Source of the DNA: G963662675 sp963676845
Lineage (GTDB): Bacteria > Bacteroidota > Bacteroidia > Bacteroidales > Prolixibacteraceae
Assembly: GCA_963676845.2 (NCBI GenBank)
Contig: CAXXKK010000010.1
Location: forward strand, 1 to 64,000
Direction: 5' to 3'
Length of the DNA stretch: 64,000 nt
The position numbers were made by a program, and so were the translations under genes. Under the pieces are notes generated by a model that was not told the origin of the DNA, made no database searches, and was given only the letters and a program-made list of their open reading frames with translations. Positions 1 through 11,661 of the stretch are shown piece after piece; positions within the stretch are counted from its first letter, which is position 1, and each line of letters starts with the position of its first letter.

Positions 1-108
1 ACCCGTGCGCCGGTCGTCATCTGTCCGAAGACAATGTTACCCCTCGACTTGCATGTGTTAGGCCTCCCGCTAGCGTTCATCCTGAGCCAGGATCAAACTC
101 TTCATTGT
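1..108 (-). rRNA. rrs: 16S rRNA, 5' end only (second operon, runs off the window)
   Basis: The first 108 bases are the reverse complement of a bacterial 16S 5' end, including the universal AGAGTTTGATCCTGGCTCAG region. They are identical to the corresponding part of the complete 16S gene further right. Transcription is leftward, so this gene follows the 5S of the complete operon head-to-tail. Confidence 0.97.
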
Positions 109-190
109 ATATAAAATTTTTAATCTTGTCTAGCTCTAAAATAAAACTCAATTCTTGATAGCGTAGTATTCCTTATCTTTCTACCTTTTC

Positions 191-208
191 AATATTTTCA
201 ATGAACTT
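191..208 (-). promoter_or_regulatory. boxA-like antitermination element in the rRNA leader (copy 1)
   Basis: Read leftward, the leader begins AAGTTCATTGAAAATATT. This resembles the boxA-like leader sequence found ahead of rRNA genes in Bacteroidota, and a closely similar sequence lies in the 16S-23S spacer at 3563-3583. A role in Nus-factor antitermination is inferred from position and resemblance. Confidence 0.5.
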
Positions 209-270
209 GTATTCCATCATCTTGGAACAACTTCAAACCCGATATATCATCAGCTTGTCGTTGCGGGCGG

Positions 271-301
271 CAAAGTTAAAAACTCTTTTTAATTTTGCAA
301 A
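271..301 (-). promoter_or_regulatory. Promoter of the second rRNA operon
   Basis: Read leftward there is a -33 TTTG (298-301), a 19-bp spacer and a -7 element TAACTTTG (271-278). This matches the Bacteroidota consensus TTTG-N17-23-TAnnTTTG exactly. It lies about 60 bp upstream of the leader block shared by both rRNA operons. Confidence 0.8.
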
Positions 302-435
302 AATAATATCGCGATTTTTTGTCGCTTTTTTTCACCCTGTGTCAACCTTGTTTCTTACGTTTCTTTTACCCTTCCAGGTTACAGTCGACTACCAATATAT
401 AATGAACTTTTTTAGGTTATTATACCCTTGCACTT

Positions 436-468
436 AAAAAGCCCCGTACTCTTTAAGAATACGGGGCT
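436..468 (-). terminator. Intrinsic terminator of the complete rRNA operon
   Basis: Leftward, just past the 5S gene, a GCCCCGTA/TACGGGGC stem with an 11-nt loop is followed by TTTTT. It would end transcription before the next operon, so the second operon needs its own promoter. Confidence 0.9.
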
Positions 469-473
469 GTAAA

Positions 474-584
<111 letters not shown>

Positions 585-689
585 AATCTTTGAATGGTTC
601 AGTTCTAACCTTATCAGAACCTACCAACACTTAAATATTTTAAACATATCGGGAATAAGAATGAAAAACACAAAACCTTAAAAAACCAA

Positions 690-3481
<2,792 letters not shown>

Positions 3482-3806
3482 CCTTGTAAATTATATCTTT
3501 ATATCTCTATGTGATACATTATCATCTTTAAGGTTGAATGTTTTTAACATTCTTATATTTTTCCCAACATGTCAAAGAACTTTAAAAGAAGTACCTAAGT
3601 CCATTTGTACATAAGTACATGTGGATTTCAGTTGTCTCCTTTAACGTTGATATTTCCGGAATCGAACCGTCATCATATAACCGCCAGGTTTATCATTTGT
3701 TCCAATATTTTTTGAACTTTTTGCCTTATTTGAGTGTGGCGCACTTCTCAACTTATTTTTTCTCTTTGGGCTCTTGTCTTTAGTTTTATCCTTTGACTTT
3801 TACCCT
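3482..3806 (-). other. Spacer between tRNA-Ala and 23S
   Basis: This 325-bp spacer holds a boxA-like element at 3563-3583 and an imperfect hairpin around 3601-3632 that may be a 23S processing stem. A short sequence near 3655-3671 resembles a tRNA T-arm but has no tRNA around it. No coding sequence is seen. Confidence 0.7.
3563..3583 (-). promoter_or_regulatory. boxA-like element in the 16S-23S spacer
   Basis: Leftward it reads AAGTTCTTTGACATGTTGGG, closely resembling the leader elements at 191-208 and 5780-5797. Bacterial rRNA operons commonly carry boxA both in the leader and in the 16S-23S spacer, so antitermination is the likely role. Confidence 0.55.
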
Positions 3807-3883
3807 TGGTGGAGAATAAGGGAGTCGAACCCTTGACCTCTAGAATGCAAATCTAGCGCTCTAGCCAACTGAGCTAATCCCCC
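3807..3883 (-). tRNA. tRNA-Ala (anticodon UGC)
   Basis: A full cloverleaf on the minus strand in the rRNA spacer. The acceptor stem GGGGGAT pairs with ATTCTCC, the anticodon loop is TTTGCAT and the T-loop is TTCGACT. The CCA end is encoded. Ile-Ala spacer tRNAs are standard in Bacteroidota rRNA operons. Confidence 0.97.
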
Positions 3884-3963
3884 GTGGTTCAAATTCCAAA
3901 CTTTAAATCTCAAATTCCAAATCTTTGGTATTTGTTTTTTAGGTTTTGGGCTTTGACTTGTTG

Positions 3964-4037
3964 TAGTCCCGCCCAGACTTGAACTGGGGACCTCTACATT
4001 ATCAGTGTAGCGCTCTAACCAGCTGAGCTACGGGACT
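3964..4037 (-). tRNA. tRNA-Ile (anticodon GAU)
   Basis: A full cloverleaf on the minus strand between 16S and tRNA-Ala. The acceptor AGTCCCG pairs with CGGGACT and the anticodon GAT sits in the loop CTGATAA. CCA is not encoded (the genome reads ACA), so it must be added after transcription, unlike the neighbouring tRNA-Ala. Confidence 0.96.
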
Positions 4038-4175
4038 GTCTTGGCTTCCAAGCATTCAGCTTCCAGCCTCTTGCCTTGTAGCTCGCAGCCATCCGCTTTT
4101 GCTCTATAACTTTATATTTTTTAAAAAGGTAGCGATAAAGAATATACTCCATCTTAATCGTTTTATCTAAGCTCC

Positions 4176-5697
<1,522 letters not shown>

Positions 5698-5819
5698 ATA
5701 TAAAATTTTTAATCTTGTCTAGCTCTAAAATAAAACTCAATTCTTGATAGCGTAGTATTCCTTATCTTTCTACCTTTTCAATATTTTCAATGAACTTTCT
5801 TTTTCGTTTTTCGCGGCTG

Positions 5820-5851
5820 CAAAGTAAAGCGGTTTTTTTGAAACTTCCAAA
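5820..5851 (-). promoter_or_regulatory. rRNA operon promoter P2 (proximal)
   Basis: Leftward: -33 TTTG (5848-5851), 20-bp spacer, -7 element TTACTTTG (5820-5827), one base from TAnnTTTG. A GC-rich patch follows, as in the promoter of the second rRNA operon (GCCGCCCGC there, CAGCCGCG here). Confidence 0.7.
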
Positions 5852-5955
5852 TACTTTTTAAAGTTTTTTTCCTGTGTCAAAAACCAGCTCAAAACCTTTC
5901 AGAACGCTGCTTTCAGATTGTCCCGAAGTAACCCGTTATTCTCTCAAAGCGGGTG

Positions 5956-5985
5956 CAAATATACACACCTTTTTTTATCTCACAA
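5956..5985 (-). promoter_or_regulatory. rRNA operon promoter P1 (distal)
   Basis: Leftward: a perfect -7 element TATATTTG (5956-5963), a 19-bp spacer and a TTG at the -33 position (5983-5985). It lies about 135 bp upstream of P2, giving a tandem arrangement like E. coli rrn P1/P2 (analogy, not homology). Confidence 0.65.
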
Positions 5986-6352
5986 CACCTAATTCAATTT
6001 ATTTTGAAGGAAAACTAAAACTCAAAATATTACATGCTTTATAACAGCAACTTACACATCGAAAAAAATAATAAAAAAAGAGTCTGCAATGCTTGGAGAT
6101 AGAATTATAAGCGAAAAAGAAGCTTATAGTATAGTTTAAATAACCATGTAACAGATAATCTCAAAATACACCTTTTGCTCCAACTTCAATATTGCGATGT
6201 AATACAATTCATAAAAATAACCTCTGAACAGTCAAATACTAAACCAAAATAATCAACTAATTGAATACATATACTTTCTCGGGTAAATCAAAATACAAAA
6301 TTACAGTCTACATTTTCTTATAATATCCTGCTTCTATGGAAATATATTTTAT

Positions 6353-6385
6353 AAAAAAGAAAGGCCATCCATAAGGACAGCCTTC
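6353..6385 (-). terminator. Terminator of the etfB-etfA-acyl-CoA dehydrogenase operon
   Basis: Leftward, 20 bp past the stop codon: stem AAGGCTGTCC/GGATGGCCTT (with mismatches) and loop TTAT, followed by TCTTTTTT. Confidence 0.8.
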
Positions 6386-6406
6386 CCAAATAAATATGCA
6401 TTAATA

Positions 6407-8119
6407 CTATTCCATTTCATACTTATATGTTCCCAAATCACTCAATACTGAAGTACGTATATATTCAGCGTGAGCCTTCACCTGAGCCTTAGAAAGGTTA
6501 ATGAAGTGCAATGCAGACTTGGCAAACATAGCATCTCTATTGCTATCTAAGATCAACAAATAGCTCATAATGATATATCCTGCCATTTCAACCATACGGC
6601 GAGCATGGAAGTCCGTAAATTCATTATCATCGATTGAGATAACCTTATTTACCGCTTGCTCATATTCATCGGTAAGAATAATCAGAGTTCTACGCAAATG
6701 TTCCAGCTCCGGAGAAACTTTCTCTGCTTCATAAACACGGATTTGTTTCAAATAAGCACCAGTCGTTACACCACGAATTGCAGCAACAACCTGAAGCTGT
6801 GTTGTCCCTTCATAAATAGAAGTAATACGAGCATCACGATAAATTCTTTCAACCGGATAATCTTTCATGAAACCTGAACCACCATGAATCTGAACTGCAT
6901 CGTATGCTAACTGATTACTAAACTCAGAAGACATACCTTTTACAAGCGGTGTATAAAAATCGGCCAGTTTTTGATACTTCTTCATTTCTGCACGCTCTTC
7001 TTTTTCAAGCTTGCGTTCTTCGGCAATATGCATATAAGTTTTATACATATCGACAAACCGAGAAGTCTCATAAAGCAACGTTCTTGAAGCATCTAGCTTA
7101 GCCTTCATAATTGCCAACATCTCATAAACAGCAGGGAAACGGATAATCGCTTTTCCAAACTGAGTACGCTCTTTTGCATAAATCAAGGCTTCACGGTACG
7201 CAGATTCAGACACCCCTACAGCTTGAGCAGCAATACCCAAACGAGCACCATTCATCAATGCCATAACGTATTTAATAAGTCCCATTTTACGTGAGCCAAC
7301 TAATTCGCCCGGAGCATCTTTGAATACCAACTCACAAGTTGGAGATCCGATAATACCCATTTTATGCTCGATACGACGCACTGTTACTCCACCGTTTCTT
7401 TTATCATAGATAAACATTGATAAACCACGTCCATCTTTTGTTCCAGGCTCAGAACGAGCAAGCACCAAAGAGATGTCTCCATCACCGTTGGTAATAAAAC
7501 GCTTCACACCATTTAACAACCATTGTCCTGATTTTTCATCAAAAGTTGCTTTCAACTGCACAGCTTGCAAATCTGATCCTGCATCAGGCTCGGTCAAGTC
7601 CATTGCCATAGTATCACCCTGACATACACGAGTCAAGTATTTTTCTTTTTGTTCTTCAGAGGCAAATTCATTAATTGTTTCTGCGCAATCCTGAAGTCCC
7701 CATATGTTAACAAATCCTGCATCAGCTCTGGAAACGATATCTGCTGCCATAATGTAAGGAACAATTGGGAAATTCAAACCACCATACTTACGAGGCAAAG
7801 ACATTCCCATTAAACCTGCTTTATTTAAAGCCTCAATATTCTCTGATGTCCCCCTGGCATAAACAACATGTCCATCGACAACCTGAGGGCCTTCGGCATC
7901 AATCGATTCTGCGTTTTGAGACACAATATCTCCACAAATTTCACCTACAACTTCAAGTACTTTATCAAAGTTATCCATGGCATCTTCATGATCCATGGGA
8001 GCATAGTCACAACTATCTTTTTCTGAGAAATTCCTCTCCTTTAAACGAACAATTTCCTCCATCAAAGGATGATTCAAATGGAATTTCAGTTCTTTATTAT
8101 CTGTATAAAAATTAGCCAT
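6407..8119 (-). CDS. Acyl-CoA dehydrogenase family protein with C-terminal extension
   Basis: A cytosolic FAD enzyme of 570 residues that oxidises an acyl-CoA and passes electrons to the ETF encoded just upstream. The acyl-CoA dehydrogenase N-terminal, middle (motif MDLTEPDAGSDLQAV, near 175) and C-terminal domains are visible. The candidate catalytic base is Glu437 in IYEGTTQLQ. It is longer than classic members (about 380 residues) because of a helical C-terminal extension, as seen in Bacteroidota enzymes linked to etfBA. It starts 21 bp after etfA and is last in the operon. The substrate cannot be read from sequence; fatty or branched acyl-CoA is likely. Confidence 0.9.
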   Translation of the reverse strand: MANFYTDNKELKFHLNHPLMEEIVRLKERNFSEKDSCDYAPMDHEDAMDNFDKVLEVVGEICGDIVSQNAESIDAEGPQVVDGHVVYARGTSENIEALNKAGLMGMSLPRKYGGLNFPIVPYIMAADIVSRADAGFVNIWGLQDCAETINEFASEEQKEKYLTRVCQGDTMAMDLTEPDAGSDLQAVQLKATFDEKSGQWLLNGVKRFITNGDGDISLVLARSEPGTKDGRGLSMFIYDKRNGGVTVRRIEHKMGIIGSPTCELVFKDAPGELVGSRKMGLIKYVMALMNGARLGIAAQAVGVSESAYREALIYAKERTQFGKAIIRFPAVYEMLAIMKAKLDASRTLLYETSRFVDMYKTYMHIAEERKLEKEERAEMKKYQKLADFYTPLVKGMSSEFSNQLAYDAVQIHGGSGFMKDYPVERIYRDARITSIYEGTTQLQVVAAIRGVTTGAYLKQIRVYEAEKVSPELEHLRRTLIILTDEYEQAVNKVISIDDNEFTDFHARRMVEMAGYIIMSYLLILDSNRDAMFAKSALHFINLSKAQVKAHAEYIRTSVLSDLGTYKYEME

Positions 8120-8140
8120 TTCAAAAAAGTTTAAAGATGA

Positions 8141-9160
8141 TTACTTGGTATTCTTTTTATAATACTTGATCATTTTAGGAATAATCTCTGACACATCTCC
8201 CGTGATTACATAATCAGCAACAGAATTAATCGGAGCTTCCGGATCAGTATTAATGGCAATTATCTGTGCAGACTCTTCCATACCTGCACGGTGCTGAATC
8301 TGCCCTGAAATTCCACAAGCAATATATAGTTTTGGACGAACAGTTACACCTGTTTGTCCTATCTGACGTTCATGTTCTACATAGCCAGAGTCAACAGCAG
8401 CACGTGAAGCACCTACTTCTCCTCCCAACACTTCGGCTAAATCGTACAACAATTTAAAGTTCTCTTTTGAGCCCATACCATATCCACCAGCAACAATGAT
8501 AGGTGCACCTTTCATATTCACTTTACTTTTCTCCATATGACGTTCGATAATATCAACCACAAACTGATCATCATCTACATATTTTGAAACATCAAGTTTT
8601 ACAACCTTACCTTTATATTTAGGATCCAAAATTTCTTTTTTCATCACACCTTCACGAACTGTAGCCATCTGTGGGCGACAGTCAGGATTAATAATCGTTG
8701 CAATGATATTTCCTCCAAAAGCAGGACGAATCTGATATAGTAGATTCTCGTAAGTTTTACCTTGTTTTTTATCCTCATGACCACCAATAATCAAACTTGT
8801 ACAATCTGCAGTTAATCCACTATGAAGTGCGGAAGAAACTCTAGGTCCAAGATCTCGGCCAACTGATGAAGCCCCCATAAGAGCTATTTGAGGTTTTTGT
8901 TCTTCAAAAAGTTTTATAATGATTGATGTATGAGGCAAAGTTGTATATGGATATAACCTTTTATCGTCTGCCGTATATAAAACATCTACCCCGTAAGGGA
9001 AGATTTGACTTTCAATTCCATCGAGGTCACTGCCAATAGCAATTGCCTCTAATTTGCAACCCAGCTCTGTAGCCAAGCCACGTCCTTTGGTCATTAGTTC
9101 CTGACTAACTTCAGCAACCTGACCATCTTCTATTTCGCAATATACAAATACGCTATTCAT
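8141..9160 (-). CDS. etfA: Electron transfer flavoprotein alpha subunit
   Basis: A 339-residue subunit that pairs with EtfB and carries electrons from the acyl-CoA dehydrogenase to the quinone pool or another acceptor. The C-terminal FAD-binding domain is clear: VAGGYGMGSKENF, then VGASRAAVDSGY, then GISGQIQHRAGM. I chose the ATG at 9160 (MNSVFVYCE), which fits the family start. A TTG 14 codons upstream would overlap etfB and add a non-conserved segment. Spacing to etfB is 19 bp. Confidence 0.94.
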   Translation of the reverse strand: MNSVFVYCEIEDGQVAEVSQELMTKGRGLATELGCKLEAIAIGSDLDGIESQIFPYGVDVLYTADDKRLYPYTTLPHTSIIIKLFEEQKPQIALMGASSVGRDLGPRVSSALHSGLTADCTSLIIGGHEDKKQGKTYENLLYQIRPAFGGNIIATIINPDCRPQMATVREGVMKKEILDPKYKGKVVKLDVSKYVDDDQFVVDIIERHMEKSKVNMKGAPIIVAGGYGMGSKENFKLLYDLAEVLGGEVGASRAAVDSGYVEHERQIGQTGVTVRPKLYIACGISGQIQHRAGMEESAQIIAINTDPEAPINSVADYVITGDVSEIIPKMIKYYKKNTK

Positions 9161-9179
9161 AACTTGATTTATTAGAGGG

Positions 9180-10055
9180 TTAACCAATAGTGTGACTTTC
9201 AATTAATTCTTTCATCAGATCTTCAATCTCATTATCAGAAGAAGTAATAACCTTGGCTTCTTTAGCCTGAAGAACAACATTCTGTATAGTTTTCACTTTT
9301 GTTGGAGAACCTGAAAGACCTAACTCCTGATGATCAACCTCAATTTCGTTAACAGTCCATTCTGAAATATTTAAGTAAGGACGGTCGTTGTATAAATGCA
9401 TGTAATCTTCATTTGAGTTCTGAAGCTCACTTACAGTCTTAGCATGTTTGTACTTCATTATCAACTTTGCATTTCTCGCACGACAATCAGGAGCTGATCC
9501 ATTTACAGTCATAACCATTGGCAACGGACAAGAAACAAGTTCAATCCCTCTTTCAAGGCGACGTTTCATAAAGATTTTACCCTTTTCAATTTTTTGAACT
9601 TCTTCGACGTAAGTTACCTGAGGTAACCCTAGTTTTTCTGCAACCTGAGGCCCAACTTGTGCAGTATCACCATCAATTGCCTGACGTCCTGCAACTATAA
9701 TATCGTATTCTTTCAGTTTTTTCAAAGACTGAGAAATTGCATAAGAGGTAGCTAAAGTATCAGAACCAGCAAATGCACGGTCTGTTAACAAAATTCCACC
9801 ATCTGCTCCGCGGAACATTCCTTCCCTGATTATTTCGGCGGCACGTCCAGGTCCCATAGTAAGGATTGTAACCGTTGATCCCGGGAAATTATCCTTAATA
9901 CGTAGTGCCTGTTCCAGTGCATTTAAATCTTCTGGATTGAAAATAGCCGGAAGTGCAGCACGGTTTATTGTACCGTCTGCTTTCATAGCATCTTTGCCAA
10001 CATTACGGGTGTCTGGCACCTGTTTGGCAAGAACAATAATTTTATAAGCTTTCAT
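9180..10055 (-). CDS. etfB: Electron transfer flavoprotein beta subunit
   Basis: First gene of the operon, 291 residues from the ATG at 10055 (MKAYKIIVLAKQVPDTRNV, the typical EtfB start). An in-frame TTG six codons upstream is less likely. The EtfB signature region VAGRQAIDGDTAQVGPQVAE is present near residue 120; the subunit normally binds AMP and contacts the partner dehydrogenase. A consensus promoter lies about 90 bp upstream. Confidence 0.94.
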   Translation of the reverse strand: MKAYKIIVLAKQVPDTRNVGKDAMKADGTINRAALPAIFNPEDLNALEQALRIKDNFPGSTVTILTMGPGRAAEIIREGMFRGADGGILLTDRAFAGSDTLATSYAISQSLKKLKEYDIIVAGRQAIDGDTAQVGPQVAEKLGLPQVTYVEEVQKIEKGKIFMKRRLERGIELVSCPLPMVMTVNGSAPDCRARNAKLIMKYKHAKTVSELQNSNEDYMHLYNDRPYLNISEWTVNEIEVDHQELGLSGSPTKVKTIQNVVLQAKEAKVITSSDNEIEDLMKELIESHTIG

Positions 10056-10145
10056 CCTATTTAAATTTGTCAATTTAATTTCGTTAGTTAGCCTGCATTG
10101 AGGTATATCTCAGTGAAAAATTCTCTGGTTTTAATGCAAGGCAGG

Positions 10146-10176
10146 CAAATATAGCCAAACACCCTAAAGAAATCAA
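10146..10176 (-). promoter_or_regulatory. Promoter of the etfBA-acyl-CoA dehydrogenase operon
   Basis: Leftward: perfect -7 element TATATTTG (10146-10153), 20-bp spacer and TTG at -33 (10174-10176). The predicted leader is about 85 nt. Confidence 0.7.
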
Positions 10177-10370
10177 GAGGTTGAAAGCATATGAAAGTTG
10201 TAATTACATATTAATTTGAAAATTCAAATCACTATTCCAACCAGCTACCTAAAATGCTATGCTAAAATTCTTTATCTGCGTGGTTTTAAAACAATCAACC
10301 TATTTCTTCAAAAAATCCCTTTAAAATATAAGTGGAGTTATTTATAATGAATTTAATCTTCAATATAGAG

Positions 10371-10408
10371 CAAAAAGAAGCCCCAACTGCAATAAACAGC
10401 GGGGCTTC
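10371..10408 (-). terminator. Terminator of the oad operon
   Basis: Leftward after oadB: a GAAGCCCC/GGGGCTTC stem, 16-nt loop that can extend the stem, then TTTTTG. Confidence 0.88.
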
Positions 10409-10436
10409 ATCTATAATTTATTGAAAAATATTCTTT

Positions 10437-11648
10437 TTATCCCAAAAATGAGATTAATACACCAGCAGCAACCGCAGAGCCGATAACTCCGGAAATATTA
10501 CTTGCCATACAATATTGCAAAACGTGATTTTTAGGATCGTACTTAATAGAGATTTCATTTGCAACACGCGATGCCATTGGAACGGCACTCAGTCCAGTTG
10601 CACCTACCAACGGATTAATTTTCTTTTTAGCCAAAAGATTATACCCTTTCACCGCAAAGATTCCTCCGGCAATAGAAATTGCAAAAGCAATGAAACCACC
10701 TACAATAATCATGATTGTTTGCGTATTTAAAAACACTTCTGATGTCATTGTTGCACCAACAGTTAAACCAAGAAAGATTGTTGCAGTATTCATAATTGAA
10801 CCAGTTGCCGCCTCTGACAAACGAGCTACAGTTACACCAACTTCTTTAATTAAGTTGCCGAATAACAACATTCCCAAAAGAGGCACAGATGAAGGAACAA
10901 AAATTGCAATCACGATACCTAACACAATTGGAAATGCAATTTTCACTGCTTTTAGGTTCTTGATTTTAACTTTAGGTGGATATTTTTTATCCATTTCCTT
11001 CATATTGATTTTTAACTCTTTTTCAGAGCAAGTCAGACGTGTAACTAATGGAATAATTACAGGAACCAAAGCCATGTAAGAATAAGCAGCAATTGCAATC
11101 GGCCCCAACAAGTGAGGAGCCAACATAATGGTTGTATAAATTGCAGTTGGCCCATCAGCACCACCAATGATACCCAAGGAAGCTGCTTCTTTAGTTGTAA
11201 AACCAAAAGCAACAGCTGACAACAGCACCGTAAAAATTCCAATTTGTGCAGCAGCTCCAAAGAAAGCCAAGCGTAAATTACGCAACATTGGCCCAAAATC
11301 AGTTAATGCACCAACCCCCATAAAAATGATCGGAGGCAAGAATCCTGTTTTGATAAGTGCATAATACAAGTAGTTCATGATACCGTATTCATGCGCTATC
11401 TCAAAAAGGTTCATATAATGGTGTTCATCAATCTGAATATTATCGGCAGCCACAATCCCCATTCCACCACCAGGTAAATTTGCAAGGATTACCCCAAAAG
11501 CAATTGGAATCAGTAAAAGAGGCTCATATTTCTTCTTAATACCTAAATACAGAAGAACAGAACCTACAATTAACATCAAAATTGTTCCAGGATCATCAAC
11601 AAAAGCCTGAATGGCAGTCATTTCATAGAGTTTATCTAAAATTGCCAT
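10437..11648 (-). CDS. oadB: Na+-translocating oxaloacetate decarboxylase beta subunit
   Basis: An integral inner-membrane protein of 403 residues that decarboxylates carboxybiotin and couples this to Na+ export. Many hydrophobic segments span its length. The motif GIIGGADGPTAIY carries Asp165, which aligns with the essential membrane aspartate known in the family. The related beta subunits of methylmalonyl-CoA and glutaconyl-CoA decarboxylases look alike, but the adjacent alpha subunit has an oxaloacetate-type carboxyltransferase domain. It starts 13 bp after oadA. Confidence 0.93.
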   Translation of the reverse strand: MAILDKLYEMTAIQAFVDDPGTILMLIVGSVLLYLGIKKKYEPLLLIPIAFGVILANLPGGGMGIVAADNIQIDEHHYMNLFEIAHEYGIMNYLYYALIKTGFLPPIIFMGVGALTDFGPMLRNLRLAFFGAAAQIGIFTVLLSAVAFGFTTKEAASLGIIGGADGPTAIYTTIMLAPHLLGPIAIAAYSYMALVPVIIPLVTRLTCSEKELKINMKEMDKKYPPKVKIKNLKAVKIAFPIVLGIVIAIFVPSSVPLLGMLLFGNLIKEVGVTVARLSEAATGSIMNTATIFLGLTVGATMTSEVFLNTQTIMIIVGGFIAFAISIAGGIFAVKGYNLLAKKKINPLVGATGLSAVPMASRVANEISIKYDPKNHVLQYCMASNISGVIGSAVAAGVLISFLG

Positions 11649-11661
11649 ATACAGGTTTTAA

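Larger units (their letters stand above)
1..208. repeat. Direct repeat, copy 1 (16S 5' end plus leader)
   Basis: Bases 1-208 match 5590-5797 without a difference that I can see. The block covers the 16S 5' end and about 100 bp of transcribed leader. The match ends abruptly at 208/209, so the upstream promoter regions of the two operons are unrelated. The left boundary is set by the window edge; the true repeat presumably spans much or all of an rRNA operon. Confidence 0.95.
209..473. other. Intergenic region between tandem rRNA operons
   Basis: This 265-bp gap separates the 5S gene of the complete operon from the leader of the next. It holds the terminator of the first operon (436-468) and a consensus promoter for the second (271-301). 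No convincing coding sequence is present; an open frame on the plus strand here spans the promoter and terminator and is spurious. Confidence 0.8.
5698..6406. other. rRNA leader and upstream intergenic region
   Basis: About 700 bp with no plausible gene. From left to right it holds the rRNA leader with a boxA-like element (5780-5797), two promoters for the rRNA operon (5820-5851 and 5956-5985), about 360 bp of AT-rich DNA in which I see nothing, and the terminator of the acyl-CoA dehydrogenase operon. Confidence 0.8.
10056..10436. other. Intergenic region between oadB and etfB
   Basis: 380 bp without a gene. It carries the etf operon promoter (10146-10176) near its left end and the oadB terminator (10371-10408) at its right end. 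Nothing is recognised in the AT-rich DNA between them. Confidence 0.75.

Noticed and set aside
3888..3925. Short direct repeat CAAATTCCAAA between spacer tRNAs
   Set aside because: Two AT-rich 11-12-bp copies are weak evidence, and no mechanism or further copies in an array are seen.
10690..11079. 129-codon open frame antisense to oadB
   Set aside because: It is a shadow of the real membrane-protein frame, with no start signal or homology.
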